A stretch of 5,772 bases of DNA, taken from Patescibacteria group bacterium (GTDB lineage: Bacteria > Patescibacteriota > Microgenomatia > Levybacterales > UBA12049). The position numbers and the translations under genes are program-made. The notes under the pieces are model-generated. The model was not told the origin of the DNA. It ran no database searches and saw nothing but the letters and a program-made list of their open reading frames with translations. The stretch spans positions 1 through 5,772 of the forward strand of contig JAHIGH010000014.1 in the NCBI GenBank assembly GCA_018900295.1. Direction: 5' to 3'. Shown here one piece after another: positions 1-5,476 of the stretch (the stretch's first letter is position 1; the number at the start of each line of letters is the position of its first letter).

Positions 1-2189
1 GGTGTGGGGGTGGGAGTGGGGATGGGGCAGCTGAGACAATATTTGTTACCCAAGGGGTCGGTGATTATTTGTTCTTCTCTTGTTTCAAGATTGTCGGTTT
101 GTCCTTCTTTGGGAAGATTGTTGGTGGTTTTATCAATCCATACAGTTGTTTTTCCGGGGTCAGTTGTCTTGGGCTCTGTGCCTTTGATGAAATATTCAAA
201 ACGGGTAGGGCATTGATTATTGGGATCTCCATCAGGCAGTAGTCCCGACGTGACACAGACTGCTTTAGTGATGACATCTGCCGGTCTGGGCGGGGTTTTT
301 ATCTCTTTTCCTTCCAGTACATGCGTCATTAATTCATGCCAAATTGGCGCGGCTCCTGTGAGTCCAGAGACAAGTCCGCTCATGGGAGCGCGATCGTTAT
401 TTCCAACCCAAACAGCAATTACAAATTGTGGTGTATAGCCGATTGTCCAGTTGTCTTTAAAATCGTTGGTTGTTCCGGTTTTGACCGATACATATTTTTT
501 GTTTATTTTTAATTCGGAATCGGAGCCGAATTCAAGGAGTCTTGCGTTGTTGTCCGCTAAGATGTCCGAGATGATCCAGGCGACTGACGAGGGTAGTACT
601 TTTTTTCCGAAAATCGAACTTTTGGGCGGGTTATATTGTTCCAGGATTTTTCCTTTGGGATCTGTGATTTTGAGAATAGGATGCAGGTTTACCCGATATC
701 CTTGATTGGCGAAGGTGCCAAATGCCGTAGCCATATCGAGCATGGTTACTTCTCCTCCGCCGAGTGTTAATGAGAGTCCATATCGGCTGGGGTCTTTGAA
801 AGTAGTGATTCCTATAGCAGAAGCGGTTGCTATCATAGATTCCAAGGTGTTGATTTTTAGCATCTCGACAGCAGGAATATTGAATGAATTTCCTAAAGCA
901 TAGCGCATTTGTACAATTCCGTGGAATTTACCATCATAATTACGCGGACAATAGGGTATAGTACCGGGATTTGGAAAACAAAGCTCTTTATCGATAAAGG
1001 GAGTTGCAGCGGTGTAGCCTTTCAGTAATCCAACAGCATAATTTAGTGGTTTTATCGAGGAACCCGGTTGTAATTGCTGCGCGGTCATATTCATATTGCC
1101 GTCCCTGGTGTCGTACCAGTCTTTACTTCCGACCATTGCTAAAATTTCTCCTGTCGCCGGATTTGTGATAAGCGCCGCGCCATTACCCACTTTATTTTGT
1201 TTTAATTTGGTTATTTCTAACGCAACGGTTTTTTGGGCAAAGTCTTGAAGCCGCAAGTCCAGACTGGTATATACTTTCAGGCCGCCTTGTTCTACTGATT
1301 GTTGACCATATTTATCTATAAGAAGAGCTTTTACGTAAAAAACAAAATGCGGAGCTTTGATAGGATTTGTGATTTTTTGAAAATGAAGTTCTTCGGCAAT
1401 AGCTTTGTCGAGTTCTTTTTTATTTATGTATCCTTGTTCATGCATTTTTCGTAATACTTCTTTTTGTCTTTTTTTACCCAGTTCGGGATGAGATCCAAAT
1501 GGAGAGAATGTACTTGGAGCTTCAGGCAGGCCAGCCAGATAGGCTTGTTCCGCGAGAGAGAGTTCTCTTACTTGTTTGCCGAAGTAGGTTTGGGCGGCTG
1601 CTTCGACCCCATATGATGTACCGCCGTATGGTACTTGGTTGAGATACATTTCCAGGATTTTGTTTTTGGGGTACTTGAATTCGACAATAATTGCCAATAC
1701 AAGTTCTTTAATTTTCCGTGTGAGTGTGCGTTCGGGAGTCAAGAGTCCGTTTTTTACAAGTTGTTGAGTAAGCGTAGATCCTCCTTGAATTTGCTTGTGA
1801 AAGATTATTGAATAGAGGGCTCTTATAATTGCCCGAAAATCTACGGCGCCGTGTTTGTAAAAATCTTTGTCTTCAATGGCAATAGTTGCTTGAGAGAGAG
1901 TTTTTGGCATTATATCTAAGGGCACAAAGGTTTGATTTCTATTTGCGTAGATTGTGTATAGGAGTTGGCCGCTACGGTCGTAGATTTGTGTAGAATAAGA
2001 CAGCGTAGCTTTGCTTAGTTTTGTCGGGGAAGGCAGGTCTTTTAAAAAGTAATAATAGAATGTCGTTATGGTAATAATCGCCATCATGCTGATTAGTATG
2101 AGAGCCAAAAAGATTTTTTTTCTAAAAAAATATTTACTTAGATACTTAGGCGCTTTGATAATTTTTTTATAGCGTTTGATTTTTAACAT
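1..2189 (-). CDS. Class A penicillin-binding protein (PBP1A-like glycosyltransferase/transpeptidase), 3' end missing
   Basis: A bifunctional peptidoglycan synthase: it polymerises lipid II into glycan strands and cross-links stem peptides outside the membrane. I translated the minus strand by hand: 729 codons are open from ATG at 2189 and no stop is reached. A basic cytoplasmic N-terminus is followed by one membrane helix (about residues 26-48). The GT51 domain shows motif 1 EDKDFYKHGAVD (catalytic Glu106; the usual Gly before V/I-D is Ala), GGSTLTQQLVKN (136-147), RKIKE (158-162) and ILEMYLNQVPYG (178-189). The transpeptidase shows SSIK (Ser377 nucleophile, Lys380), SFN (435-437) and KTGT (570-573), so both active sites look intact. 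The C-terminus has Cys645/Cys660, a GTEP segment, a CLSC motif (718-721) and the start of a Pro-Thr repeat. No Shine-Dalgarno precedes the ATG; the upstream in-frame region has a stop. It is divergent from the CvpA-CAP gene. Confidence 0.95.
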   Translation of the reverse strand, partial: MLKIKRYKKIIKAPKYLSKYFFRKKIFLALILISMMAIITITTFYYYFLKDLPSPTKLSKATLSYSTQIYDRSGQLLYTIYANRNQTFVPLDIMPKTLSQATIAIEDKDFYKHGAVDFRAIIRALYSIIFHKQIQGGSTLTQQLVKNGLLTPERTLTRKIKELVLAIIVEFKYPKNKILEMYLNQVPYGGTSYGVEAAAQTYFGKQVRELSLAEQAYLAGLPEAPSTFSPFGSHPELGKKRQKEVLRKMHEQGYINKKELDKAIAEELHFQKITNPIKAPHFVFYVKALLIDKYGQQSVEQGGLKVYTSLDLRLQDFAQKTVALEITKLKQNKVGNGAALITNPATGEILAMVGSKDWYDTRDGNMNMTAQQLQPGSSIKPLNYAVGLLKGYTAATPFIDKELCFPNPGTIPYCPRNYDGKFHGIVQMRYALGNSFNIPAVEMLKINTLESMIATASAIGITTFKDPSRYGLSLTLGGGEVTMLDMATAFGTFANQGYRVNLHPILKITDPKGKILEQYNPPKSSIFGKKVLPSSVAWIISDILADNNARLLEFGSDSELKINKKYVSVKTGTTNDFKDNWTIGYTPQFVIAVWVGNNDRAPMSGLVSGLTGAAPIWHELMTHVLEGKEIKTPPRPADVITKAVCVTSGLLPDGDPNNQCPTRFEYFIKGTEPKTTDPGKTTVWIDKTTNNLPKEGQTDNLETREEQIITDPLGNKYCLSCPIPTPTPT
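6..27 (+). other. Potential G-quadruplex motif in the Pro-Thr tail codons
   Basis: Four G-runs of 5, 3, 4 and 4 bases are separated by loops of 1, 3 and 2 nt, which meets the usual G3+N1-7 pattern for an intramolecular quadruplex. It lies on the template strand of the PBP gene, so the mRNA is C-rich here. The composition follows from CCC/ACC-type codons for a Pro-Thr linker, so folding in the cell is only a possibility. The repeat continues to the window edge. Confidence 0.5.
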
Positions 2190-2196
2190 ATGTTTT

Positions 2197-2202
2197 ATTT
2201 TA
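2197..2202 (-). promoter_or_regulatory. Candidate -10 hexamer for the PBP gene
   Basis: On the minus strand TAAAAT (5 of 6 to TATAAT) lies 7 nt upstream of the PBP ATG at 2189, which would give a leaderless or nearly leaderless mRNA. No good -35 is visible at 16-19 nt. An alternative is TATTAT at 2239-2234 with TTAATA at 2262-2257 (17-nt spacer), which would give a leader of about 40 nt. The sequence does not decide between them. Confidence 0.35.
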
Positions 2203-2209
2203 TCATGTA

Positions 2210-2238
2210 TTGGAGTATTATTACGAATTCACTATAAT
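2210..2238 (+). promoter_or_regulatory. Sigma70-type promoter of the CvpA-CAP gene
   Basis: TTGGAG (2210-2215) and a perfect TATAAT (2233-2238) are separated by exactly 17 nt. The start site is predicted at about 2245-2246, which coincides with the ATG at 2246, so the transcript should have no or almost no leader. This is also the main reason to reject the longer reading frame beginning with TTG at 2210, since that codon is part of the -35 element. Confidence 0.65.
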
Positions 2239-2245
2239 AGAGAGA

Positions 2246-3232
2246 ATGGGGTTAAATATTAATTTACTGGACGTTATTGTTGTAGTTGTGGTTATATATT
2301 ATGCCATAGAGGGATATTCTCTTGGTTTTGTACTTGCTTTTTTTGATCTTTTGAGTTTTATCCTTTCATTTTTTTTAGCCCTTAAATTTTATACTTTTGT
2401 TGCCGGATTTTTCGTAACATATTTTTTTATGCATATAGGATTTGCCCATGCGGTTGGGTTTTTCCTGATCGCTTTTATCAGCGAAATAATTATAAATATT
2501 TTTTTTCGCCGGATAATATGTTATTTACCCACATTTCATTCTCATAGAAGGATTGCGCGGTTTTTTAGAGACATTGATCATTTAGCGGGGATTGTTCCGG
2601 GTATAATATCGGCTTTTATCGTGCTTGCATTTTTGCTTACAGTTATAGTATCTCTTCCTTCGTCTCCTTTTGTTAAGAGATTGGTAACAGGATCAGAAAT
2701 TGGCTCGGTCCTTATTGCCAATACTTCGATGTTTGAACGTAAGCTTAATAATGTTTTTGGCGGGGCATTGAATGAGACCCTTAATTATTTAACCGTAGAA
2801 CCGCAGAGTAATGAAGTTGTTGATTTGCGTTTTAAGACCAGCGGAACTGTGGATGAAAAATCTGAGGAAGAAATGTTGATTGAAATTAATAAAGAGAGGG
2901 AGGCAAACGGGCTTGCGGTATTTAAGATGGATGTTAATTTGAGGAAATTAGCCAGGAGTAATTCTCAGGATATGTTAGGGCGCGGATATTTTTCGCATTA
3001 TACACCTGAGGGACTATCTCCATTTGACCGTATGAAAATCAGGAATATTGAGTATACATATGCCGGAGAAAATCTGGCCTTGGCATCCAGCCCAGGGCTG
3101 GCAATGCAAGGACTTATGAATAGTCCGGGGCATAGGGCAAATATCCTGAATCCGAATTTTAATAGAATTGGTATCGGAGCAATTGACGGTGGAATATATG
3201 GGATTATGTTTAGTCAGGAATTCGCGAATTGA
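2246..3232 (+). CDS. CvpA-like membrane domain fused to an extracellular CAP/SCP domain
   Basis: Predicted 328-residue membrane protein. The N-terminal part (about 5-140) is very hydrophobic, with some four membrane helices starting at a Val/Ile-rich segment, and resembles the CvpA family (colicin V production/envelope homeostasis). A linker (about 141-200) leads to a C-terminal CAP domain of the YkwD/SCP type (about 205-328). Its typical elements are present: FSHYTPEG (His251), YAGENLA (Glu275) and SPGHRANIL (His296), the residues that line the CAP cavity. The domain should face outward; in bacteria its activity is unsettled, with wall or ligand binding proposed. I chose ATG 2246 because the upstream TTG lies inside the promoter and the CvpA domain begins just after this Met. 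A weak AGAGAG precedes it. Divergent from the PBP gene across 56 nt, which fits an envelope role. It ends with TGA. Confidence 0.88.
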   Translation: MGLNINLLDVIVVVVVIYYAIEGYSLGFVLAFFDLLSFILSFFLALKFYTFVAGFFVTYFFMHIGFAHAVGFFLIAFISEIIINIFFRRIICYLPTFHSHRRIARFFRDIDHLAGIVPGIISAFIVLAFLLTVIVSLPSSPFVKRLVTGSEIGSVLIANTSMFERKLNNVFGGALNETLNYLTVEPQSNEVVDLRFKTSGTVDEKSEEEMLIEINKEREANGLAVFKMDVNLRKLARSNSQDMLGRGYFSHYTPEGLSPFDRMKIRNIEYTYAGENLALASSPGLAMQGLMNSPGHRANILNPNFNRIGIGAIDGGIYGIMFSQEFAN

Positions 3233-3270
3233 ACTTGTCACGTTTTACGCTCTCTGTTACAATGACAAGT
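3233..3270. repeat. 8-bp perfect inverted repeat around the tRNA promoter
   Basis: ACTTGTCA (3233-3240) and TGACAAGT (3263-3270) are exact reverse complements separated by 22 nt, and a run of five T follows 2 nt later (3273-3277). It could be a weak intrinsic terminator for the CvpA-CAP gene, or a site enclosing the tRNA promoter, since the left arm contains the -35 and the right arm begins at the last base of the -10. The long loop makes the terminator reading only moderate. Confidence 0.45.
3235..3263 (+). promoter_or_regulatory. Promoter of the tRNA gene
   Basis: TTGTCA (3235-3240, 5 of 6 to consensus) and TACAAT (3258-3263, 5 of 6) are spaced by exactly 17 nt. The expected start is about 3270, some 8 nt before the mature tRNA. 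The promoter begins 3 nt after the stop codon of the CvpA-CAP gene, so the tRNA probably has its own transcript. Confidence 0.7.
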
Positions 3271-3277
3271 AGTTTTT

Positions 3278-3350
3278 GGGCCAGTAGTTCAGCGGCTAGA
3301 ACGGGCGTCTTATACACTCCATGTCGGAGGTTCGAGTCCTCCCTGGCCCA
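3278..3350 (+). tRNA. tRNA-Ile with anticodon UAU (AUA codons)
   Basis: A 73-nt cloverleaf: acceptor GGGCCAG/CTGGCCC, D stem GTTC/GAAC with loop AGCGGCTA, anticodon loop CTTATAC with anticodon TAT at 3311-3313, variable loop ATGTC, T stem GGAGG/CCTCC with loop TTCGAGT, discriminator A73. CCA is not encoded. Known E. coli isoleucine identity elements C4-G69, U12-A23 and A73 are present. The anticodon stem GGCGT/ACTCC has one C29-U41 mismatch. Most bacteria read AUA with a CAU anticodon modified to lysidine; a UAU anticodon is uncommon, though known. AUA codons are frequent in the neighbouring genes. Confidence 0.88.
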
Positions 3351-3374
3351 CAAAGTTTTTGTATTTTAATAAAT

Positions 3375-3882
3375 ATGGAAGGAATTAGCACGAACGAAAA
3401 TGAGGTTCATGAAGTCGAAAAGCTGCAGCATGAAATGACTCAAAGAGTGGCTTCTATGCATAGTGTTGCTTTTAGTGGTCCCGAATAGGAATTAAGAGGA
3501 AACACATTGCGAAATGATCAAATGCAGGAACAGCTTCGTCAGCTGGAGGGTTTTGTATAGTAAGGTTCCAGAAGGGTATCATCTGGATATCTAAATTACA
3601 CCTCAGGCATATTACAGACTTGGAGTAGAAAAGAGTTTGTGGTTGAGAAAAGAAGTAAGTAATGGTAAAAATGATTACTTATTAAGAGTAGCTAGAAATG
3701 TGGATTATATTAATAATCTTGAGCCAGACAGAATAATATTAAACATTAAAGCTTTAGGAGGCGCAGGTGCGATGAACGTATTTGGACTACAAAAAGTTAG
3801 TCGAGAACGTGTAGTGCCTGAGTATTTTGTAAAGCCACAAGATATTTTAAACATGAATATTAAACAGAATCCCCGTAAATAA
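3375..3882 (+). pseudogene. Decayed gene of unknown function (two nonsense codons, one frameshift)
   Basis: From ATG 3375 a frame reads MEGISTNENEVHEVEKLQ and stops at TAG 3486-3488. The same frame continues as ELRGNTLRNDQMQEQLRQLEG to about 3550, where one extra base (in or near GGGTTTTG, about 3548-3555) shifts it. The next frame runs YSKVPEGYHLDI, stop TAA 3592-3594, then ITPQAYYRLGVEKSLWLRKE and on to TAA at 3880-3882. Repaired, it would give about 168 residues: a charged, probably helical N-terminus and a compact C-terminal part with a GGAGAM motif. I do not recognise the family. Both stops are one C-to-T change from Gln codons (CAG, CAA). The open stretch 3637-3882 could be taken for an 81-residue gene, but it would need a TTG start and coding sense continues upstream of it. 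The gene lies 24 nt after the tRNA. Confidence 0.72.
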
Positions 3883-3908
3883 TAATCAGTCTTTGGAGTA
3901 ATTTTTTT

Positions 3909-3929
3909 TATTATAATAGCTTTATAATA
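3909..3929. repeat. AT-only inverted repeat in the gap before brnT
   Basis: TATTATAA (3909-3916) and TTATAATA (3922-3929) form an 8-bp inverted repeat with a 5-nt loop, preceded by eight T. It contains no G or C in the stem and no T-run follows it directly, so it is a poor intrinsic terminator. It lies in the AT-rich 107-nt gap between the pseudogene and brnT; apart from the toxin promoter I see nothing else there. Confidence 0.3.
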
Positions 3930-3952
3930 TTACCAGCTTTTTAAATCGTGTA

Positions 3953-3982
3953 TTGACAAGATATAAATTGTACATGTAATAT
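3953..3982 (+). promoter_or_regulatory. Promoter of the brnTA operon
   Basis: A perfect -35 TTGACA (3953-3958) is followed after 18 nt by TAATAT (3977-3982, 4 of 6 to consensus). The predicted start is about 3989-3990, at the brnT ATG, so the toxin would be translated from a leaderless mRNA. No Shine-Dalgarno lies upstream of the ATG. Confidence 0.65.
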
Positions 3983-3990
3983 ATGTACAA
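3968..3990. promoter_or_regulatory. Palindromic operator of the brnTA operon (predicted)
   Basis: TTGTACAT (3968-3975) and ATGTACAA (3983-3990) are perfect inverted repeats separated by 7 nt that contain most of the -10 hexamer. The right arm ends on the A of the brnT start codon. BrnTA systems are known to be autoregulated by the antitoxin, alone or with toxin; the downstream antitoxin has a ribbon-helix-helix fold, which binds such two-fold sites. A bound protein would block polymerase directly. Confidence 0.72.
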
Positions 3991-4295
3991 TGGTTGATTT
4001 AAGTAAAGTTATCGGCTTTGAATGGGACAAGGGGAATATTGATAAAAGTTGTCAAAAGCATGGAATCACGCCAAATGAAGCCGAAGAAGTATTTGTAGAT
4101 AGAAATGTGGGAATAGAGAGGGATATTAAACATCAGGAATTAGAAGAAAGATATATAGCAATAGGAATGACTTTAAATGAAAAACTTTTATTTGTAGTGT
4201 TTGCCATGAGAAATAATATGGTAAGAGTAATTTCTTCAAGGAAAGCTAACAAAAAAGAAAGGAGGTTATATGAAGAAGCTAAAAAAAATTCCTAA
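3990..4295 (+). CDS. brnT: BrnT-family toxin (DUF497)
   Basis: A 101-residue protein with the hallmarks of BrnT, a RelE-fold ribonuclease toxin that stops growth by cutting RNA and is held inactive by BrnA. Visible landmarks are FEWD (10-13), QKHGI (22-26), the AEEVF helix (31-35), EERYIAIG (52-59), a hydrophobic strand LLFVVF (66-71), then VRVISSRKA (78-86) followed by KKERRLYEE (88-96), where family members carry basic residues needed for activity. Length is normal and nothing is truncated. ATG 3990 directly follows the promoter and overlaps the operator by one base; there is no Shine-Dalgarno. Toxin first, antitoxin second is the usual order for brnTA. The 3' end overlaps brnA by 26 nt. 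Activity is inferred from family membership. Confidence 0.9.
   Translation: MVDLSKVIGFEWDKGNIDKSCQKHGITPNEAEEVFVDRNVGIERDIKHQELEERYIAIGMTLNEKLLFVVFAMRNNMVRVISSRKANKKERRLYEEAKKNS
4258..4265 (+). promoter_or_regulatory. Strong Shine-Dalgarno of brnA inside brnT
   Basis: AAAGGAGG ends 4 nt before the brnA ATG at 4270 and lies within the last codons of brnT. It is the only strong Shine-Dalgarno I see at a gene start in the window. It fits high antitoxin translation and translational coupling with the toxin. Confidence 0.8.
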
Positions 4296-4530
4296 GTTTA
4301 AATCAGAAAAAGAGGAGAGAGAGTTTTGGCAAATACATGATTCTACAGAATATGTGGATTATAAGACTTTCCAACATGTTCAGTTCCCTAACCTGAAACT
4401 TACCACTAAGCCGATTACTCTCAGATTGCCAGCGGGGTTAATTGATAGGTTAAAAATAGAGGCGCATAAAATGGATGTTCCTTATCAGGCATTGATTAAA
4501 AAGTTAATTTTTGAGGGGCTTGCTAAGTAA
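4270..4530 (+). CDS. brnA: BrnA/CopG-type antitoxin
   Basis: An 86-residue partner of the BrnT toxin. The N-terminal half, with KIPKFKSEKEEREFW (6-20) and HDSTEYVDY (23-31), is typical of CopG-type antitoxins paired with DUF497 toxins and probably wraps the toxin. The C-terminal half is a ribbon-helix-helix DNA-binding unit: strand KPITLRLP (47-54), helix A GLIDRLKIEAHKM (56-68), turn DVPY, helix B QALIKKLIFEGLA (73-85). It should dimerise and bind the palindrome upstream of brnT. The start overlaps the end of brnT by 26 nt and is set by the Shine-Dalgarno just upstream. Stop TAA at 4528-4530; eight T follow at 4537-4544 without a convincing stem, so termination is unclear. The next gene converges from the other strand, 23 nt away. 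Confidence 0.88.
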   Translation: MKKLKKIPKFKSEKEEREFWQIHDSTEYVDYKTFQHVQFPNLKLTTKPITLRLPAGLIDRLKIEAHKMDVPYQALIKKLIFEGLAK

Positions 4531-4553
4531 CAAATCTTTTTTTTGGAGGGGTT

Positions 4554-5414
4554 TTAGAGTTCGCTGAGGGTGGCTGTGTCTTTGGCGCGGTTTTGAACAA
4601 AATTCAGATAACGTTCAGTGGTTGAGAGGCGCTTGTGTCCAAGAATTTTGGATAGAAGGACAAGGGAGACGCCGTGCTTCAGATGATGGGCGACAAAGGT
4701 GTGGCGAAGATCATTGACCTTGGCATTTTCAATACCGGCTATACGGAAGTATCGTTCTATAGCTGTACGGATATTGCGGACTAAGAATGGTTTGCCGGAT
4801 TTGGTTACAAAGACGTGATCATCCTGGACTTTTGGTCTTGCTTGTAAATATCTTGTCAGCGCTTCTTTGGCGGATTTGTTGAGCGGAACCAGACGTTCAA
4901 TATGTTTCTCATGGGGACGGATGAGAATATTGTCGTTTTTTACATCGGTAATTCTAAGATCAGCCAATTCACCAATTCTTATACCGGTTTGGAGAAGTAA
5001 TTCAATGACTGCATACATTCTTGCGTCGTTGCGGGCCGCGTCGCGAAGCGCTCTATATTCGGTAGGCTTGAGAATGCGGGGGTTTGCCAATTCGTAGTGA
5101 GGGTGCGAAACTAAAAGAGAGGGATCATCAGTTACATACTCATTTATTTTTAGGAATCTGTAGAATGTTCGTGTAGAATTGAGTTTGCGGGAAAGAGATT
5201 TGGGGGTGTAACCTTTTTCGGAAAGCTTTCCAAGAAATGCTTCGATATTTTCTTTACTAATTTCATGGATATGCTGCTTTTCCAATTCTTCAAGGAAAGA
5301 AGCGAGCTGATCGATGTCTTTTCCGTATGCTAAAATGGTTGCTGTTGAATGTTTTTTGCCTTTCAGGAAGTTGATAAATTCTTTATGAGCGTCTCTAATT
5401 TTTGTTGTTTTCAT
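4554..5414 (-). CDS. Tyrosine recombinase/integrase (Xer-like)
   Basis: A 286-residue site-specific recombinase, the usual length for XerC/XerD. The N-terminal SAM-like core-binding domain spans about 1-90 (HKEFINFLKGKKHSTATILAY at its start). The catalytic domain shows Arg146 in TGIRIGELADL, a candidate Lys170 in HEKHIERLVPL, NDLRHT (234-239, Arg237), LGHKRLSTTERY (258-269) with His260 and the Tyr269 nucleophile. At 234 an Asn replaces the His of the usual HxxRH box. ATG 5414 is chosen: the longer reading from TTG 5438 would overlap the promoter. No Shine-Dalgarno is seen. It may be the housekeeping Xer that resolves chromosome dimers, supported by the divergent division gene, or an element integrase, given the neighbouring toxin-antitoxin pair and tRNA. 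The sequence alone does not settle this. Confidence 0.9.
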   Translation of the reverse strand: MKTTKIRDAHKEFINFLKGKKHSTATILAYGKDIDQLASFLEELEKQHIHEISKENIEAFLGKLSEKGYTPKSLSRKLNSTRTFYRFLKINEYVTDDPSLLVSHPHYELANPRILKPTEYRALRDAARNDARMYAVIELLLQTGIRIGELADLRITDVKNDNILIRPHEKHIERLVPLNKSAKEALTRYLQARPKVQDDHVFVTKSGKPFLVRNIRTAIERYFRIAGIENAKVNDLRHTFVAHHLKHGVSLVLLSKILGHKRLSTTERYLNFVQNRAKDTATLSEL

Positions 5415-5428
5415 AATTATTGTGTCCC

Positions 5429-5457
5429 ATAATATCAATTAATTGGCTCATAGTCAA
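5429..5457 (-). promoter_or_regulatory. Promoter of the recombinase gene
   Basis: On the minus strand TTGACT (5457-5452, 5 of 6) and TATTAT (5434-5429, 5 of 6) are separated by exactly 17 nt. The predicted start is about 5422-5421, leaving a leader of only about 7 nt before ATG 5414. The interval overlaps the divergent promoter of the FtsB-like gene. Confidence 0.65.
5436..5445. repeat. 10-bp palindrome between the divergent promoters
   Basis: CAATTAATTG is a perfect palindrome lying in the spacer of the recombinase promoter and covering the first three bases of the -35 of the FtsB-like gene. It is placed where a regulator could act on both, but such AT-rich palindromes are common by chance. 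Confidence 0.25.
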
Positions 5458-5471
5458 GTTGTTATTATAAT
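5443..5471 (+). promoter_or_regulatory. Promoter of the FtsB/DivIC-like gene
   Basis: TTGGCT (5443-5448, 4 of 6) and a perfect TATAAT (5466-5471) have a 17-nt spacer. The ATG at 5477 begins only 5 nt after the -10, so transcription should start at or next to the start codon. Confidence 0.65.
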
Positions 5472-5476
5472 ACATT

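Noticed and set aside
4..903. Four plus-strand open frames (4-216, 220-438, 451-705, 706-903) and a minus frame (65-277)
   Set aside because: All are shadows in other frames of the PBP gene, which shows clear family motifs along this whole stretch.
2210..2245. Longer CvpA-CAP reading frame starting at TTG 2210
   Set aside because: This stretch holds the -35 and -10 of the promoter, and the family-like sequence begins after ATG 2246.
3014..3241. Minus-strand frame of 75 residues
   Set aside because: It is antisense to the conserved CAP domain and has no recognisable features.
3637..3882. Separate 81-residue gene
   Set aside because: It needs a TTG start without a ribosome site, and coding sense in the same frame continues upstream past a single TAA.
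3375..3882. Stop-codon reassignment explaining the broken gene
   Set aside because: The stops are TAG and TAA, TAA ends other genes here normally, and a frameshift is also needed; the UGA recoding known in some CPR lineages does not apply.
4531..4553. Terminator between brnA and the recombinase
   Set aside because: There is a run of eight T (4537-4544) but no convincing stem in front of it on either strand.
4867..5097. Plus-strand frame of 76 residues
   Set aside because: It is antisense to the catalytic domain of the recombinase.
5415..5438. Recombinase start at TTG 5438
   Set aside because: It would place the start codon upstream of the predicted -10; ATG 5414 fits the normal Xer N-terminus.
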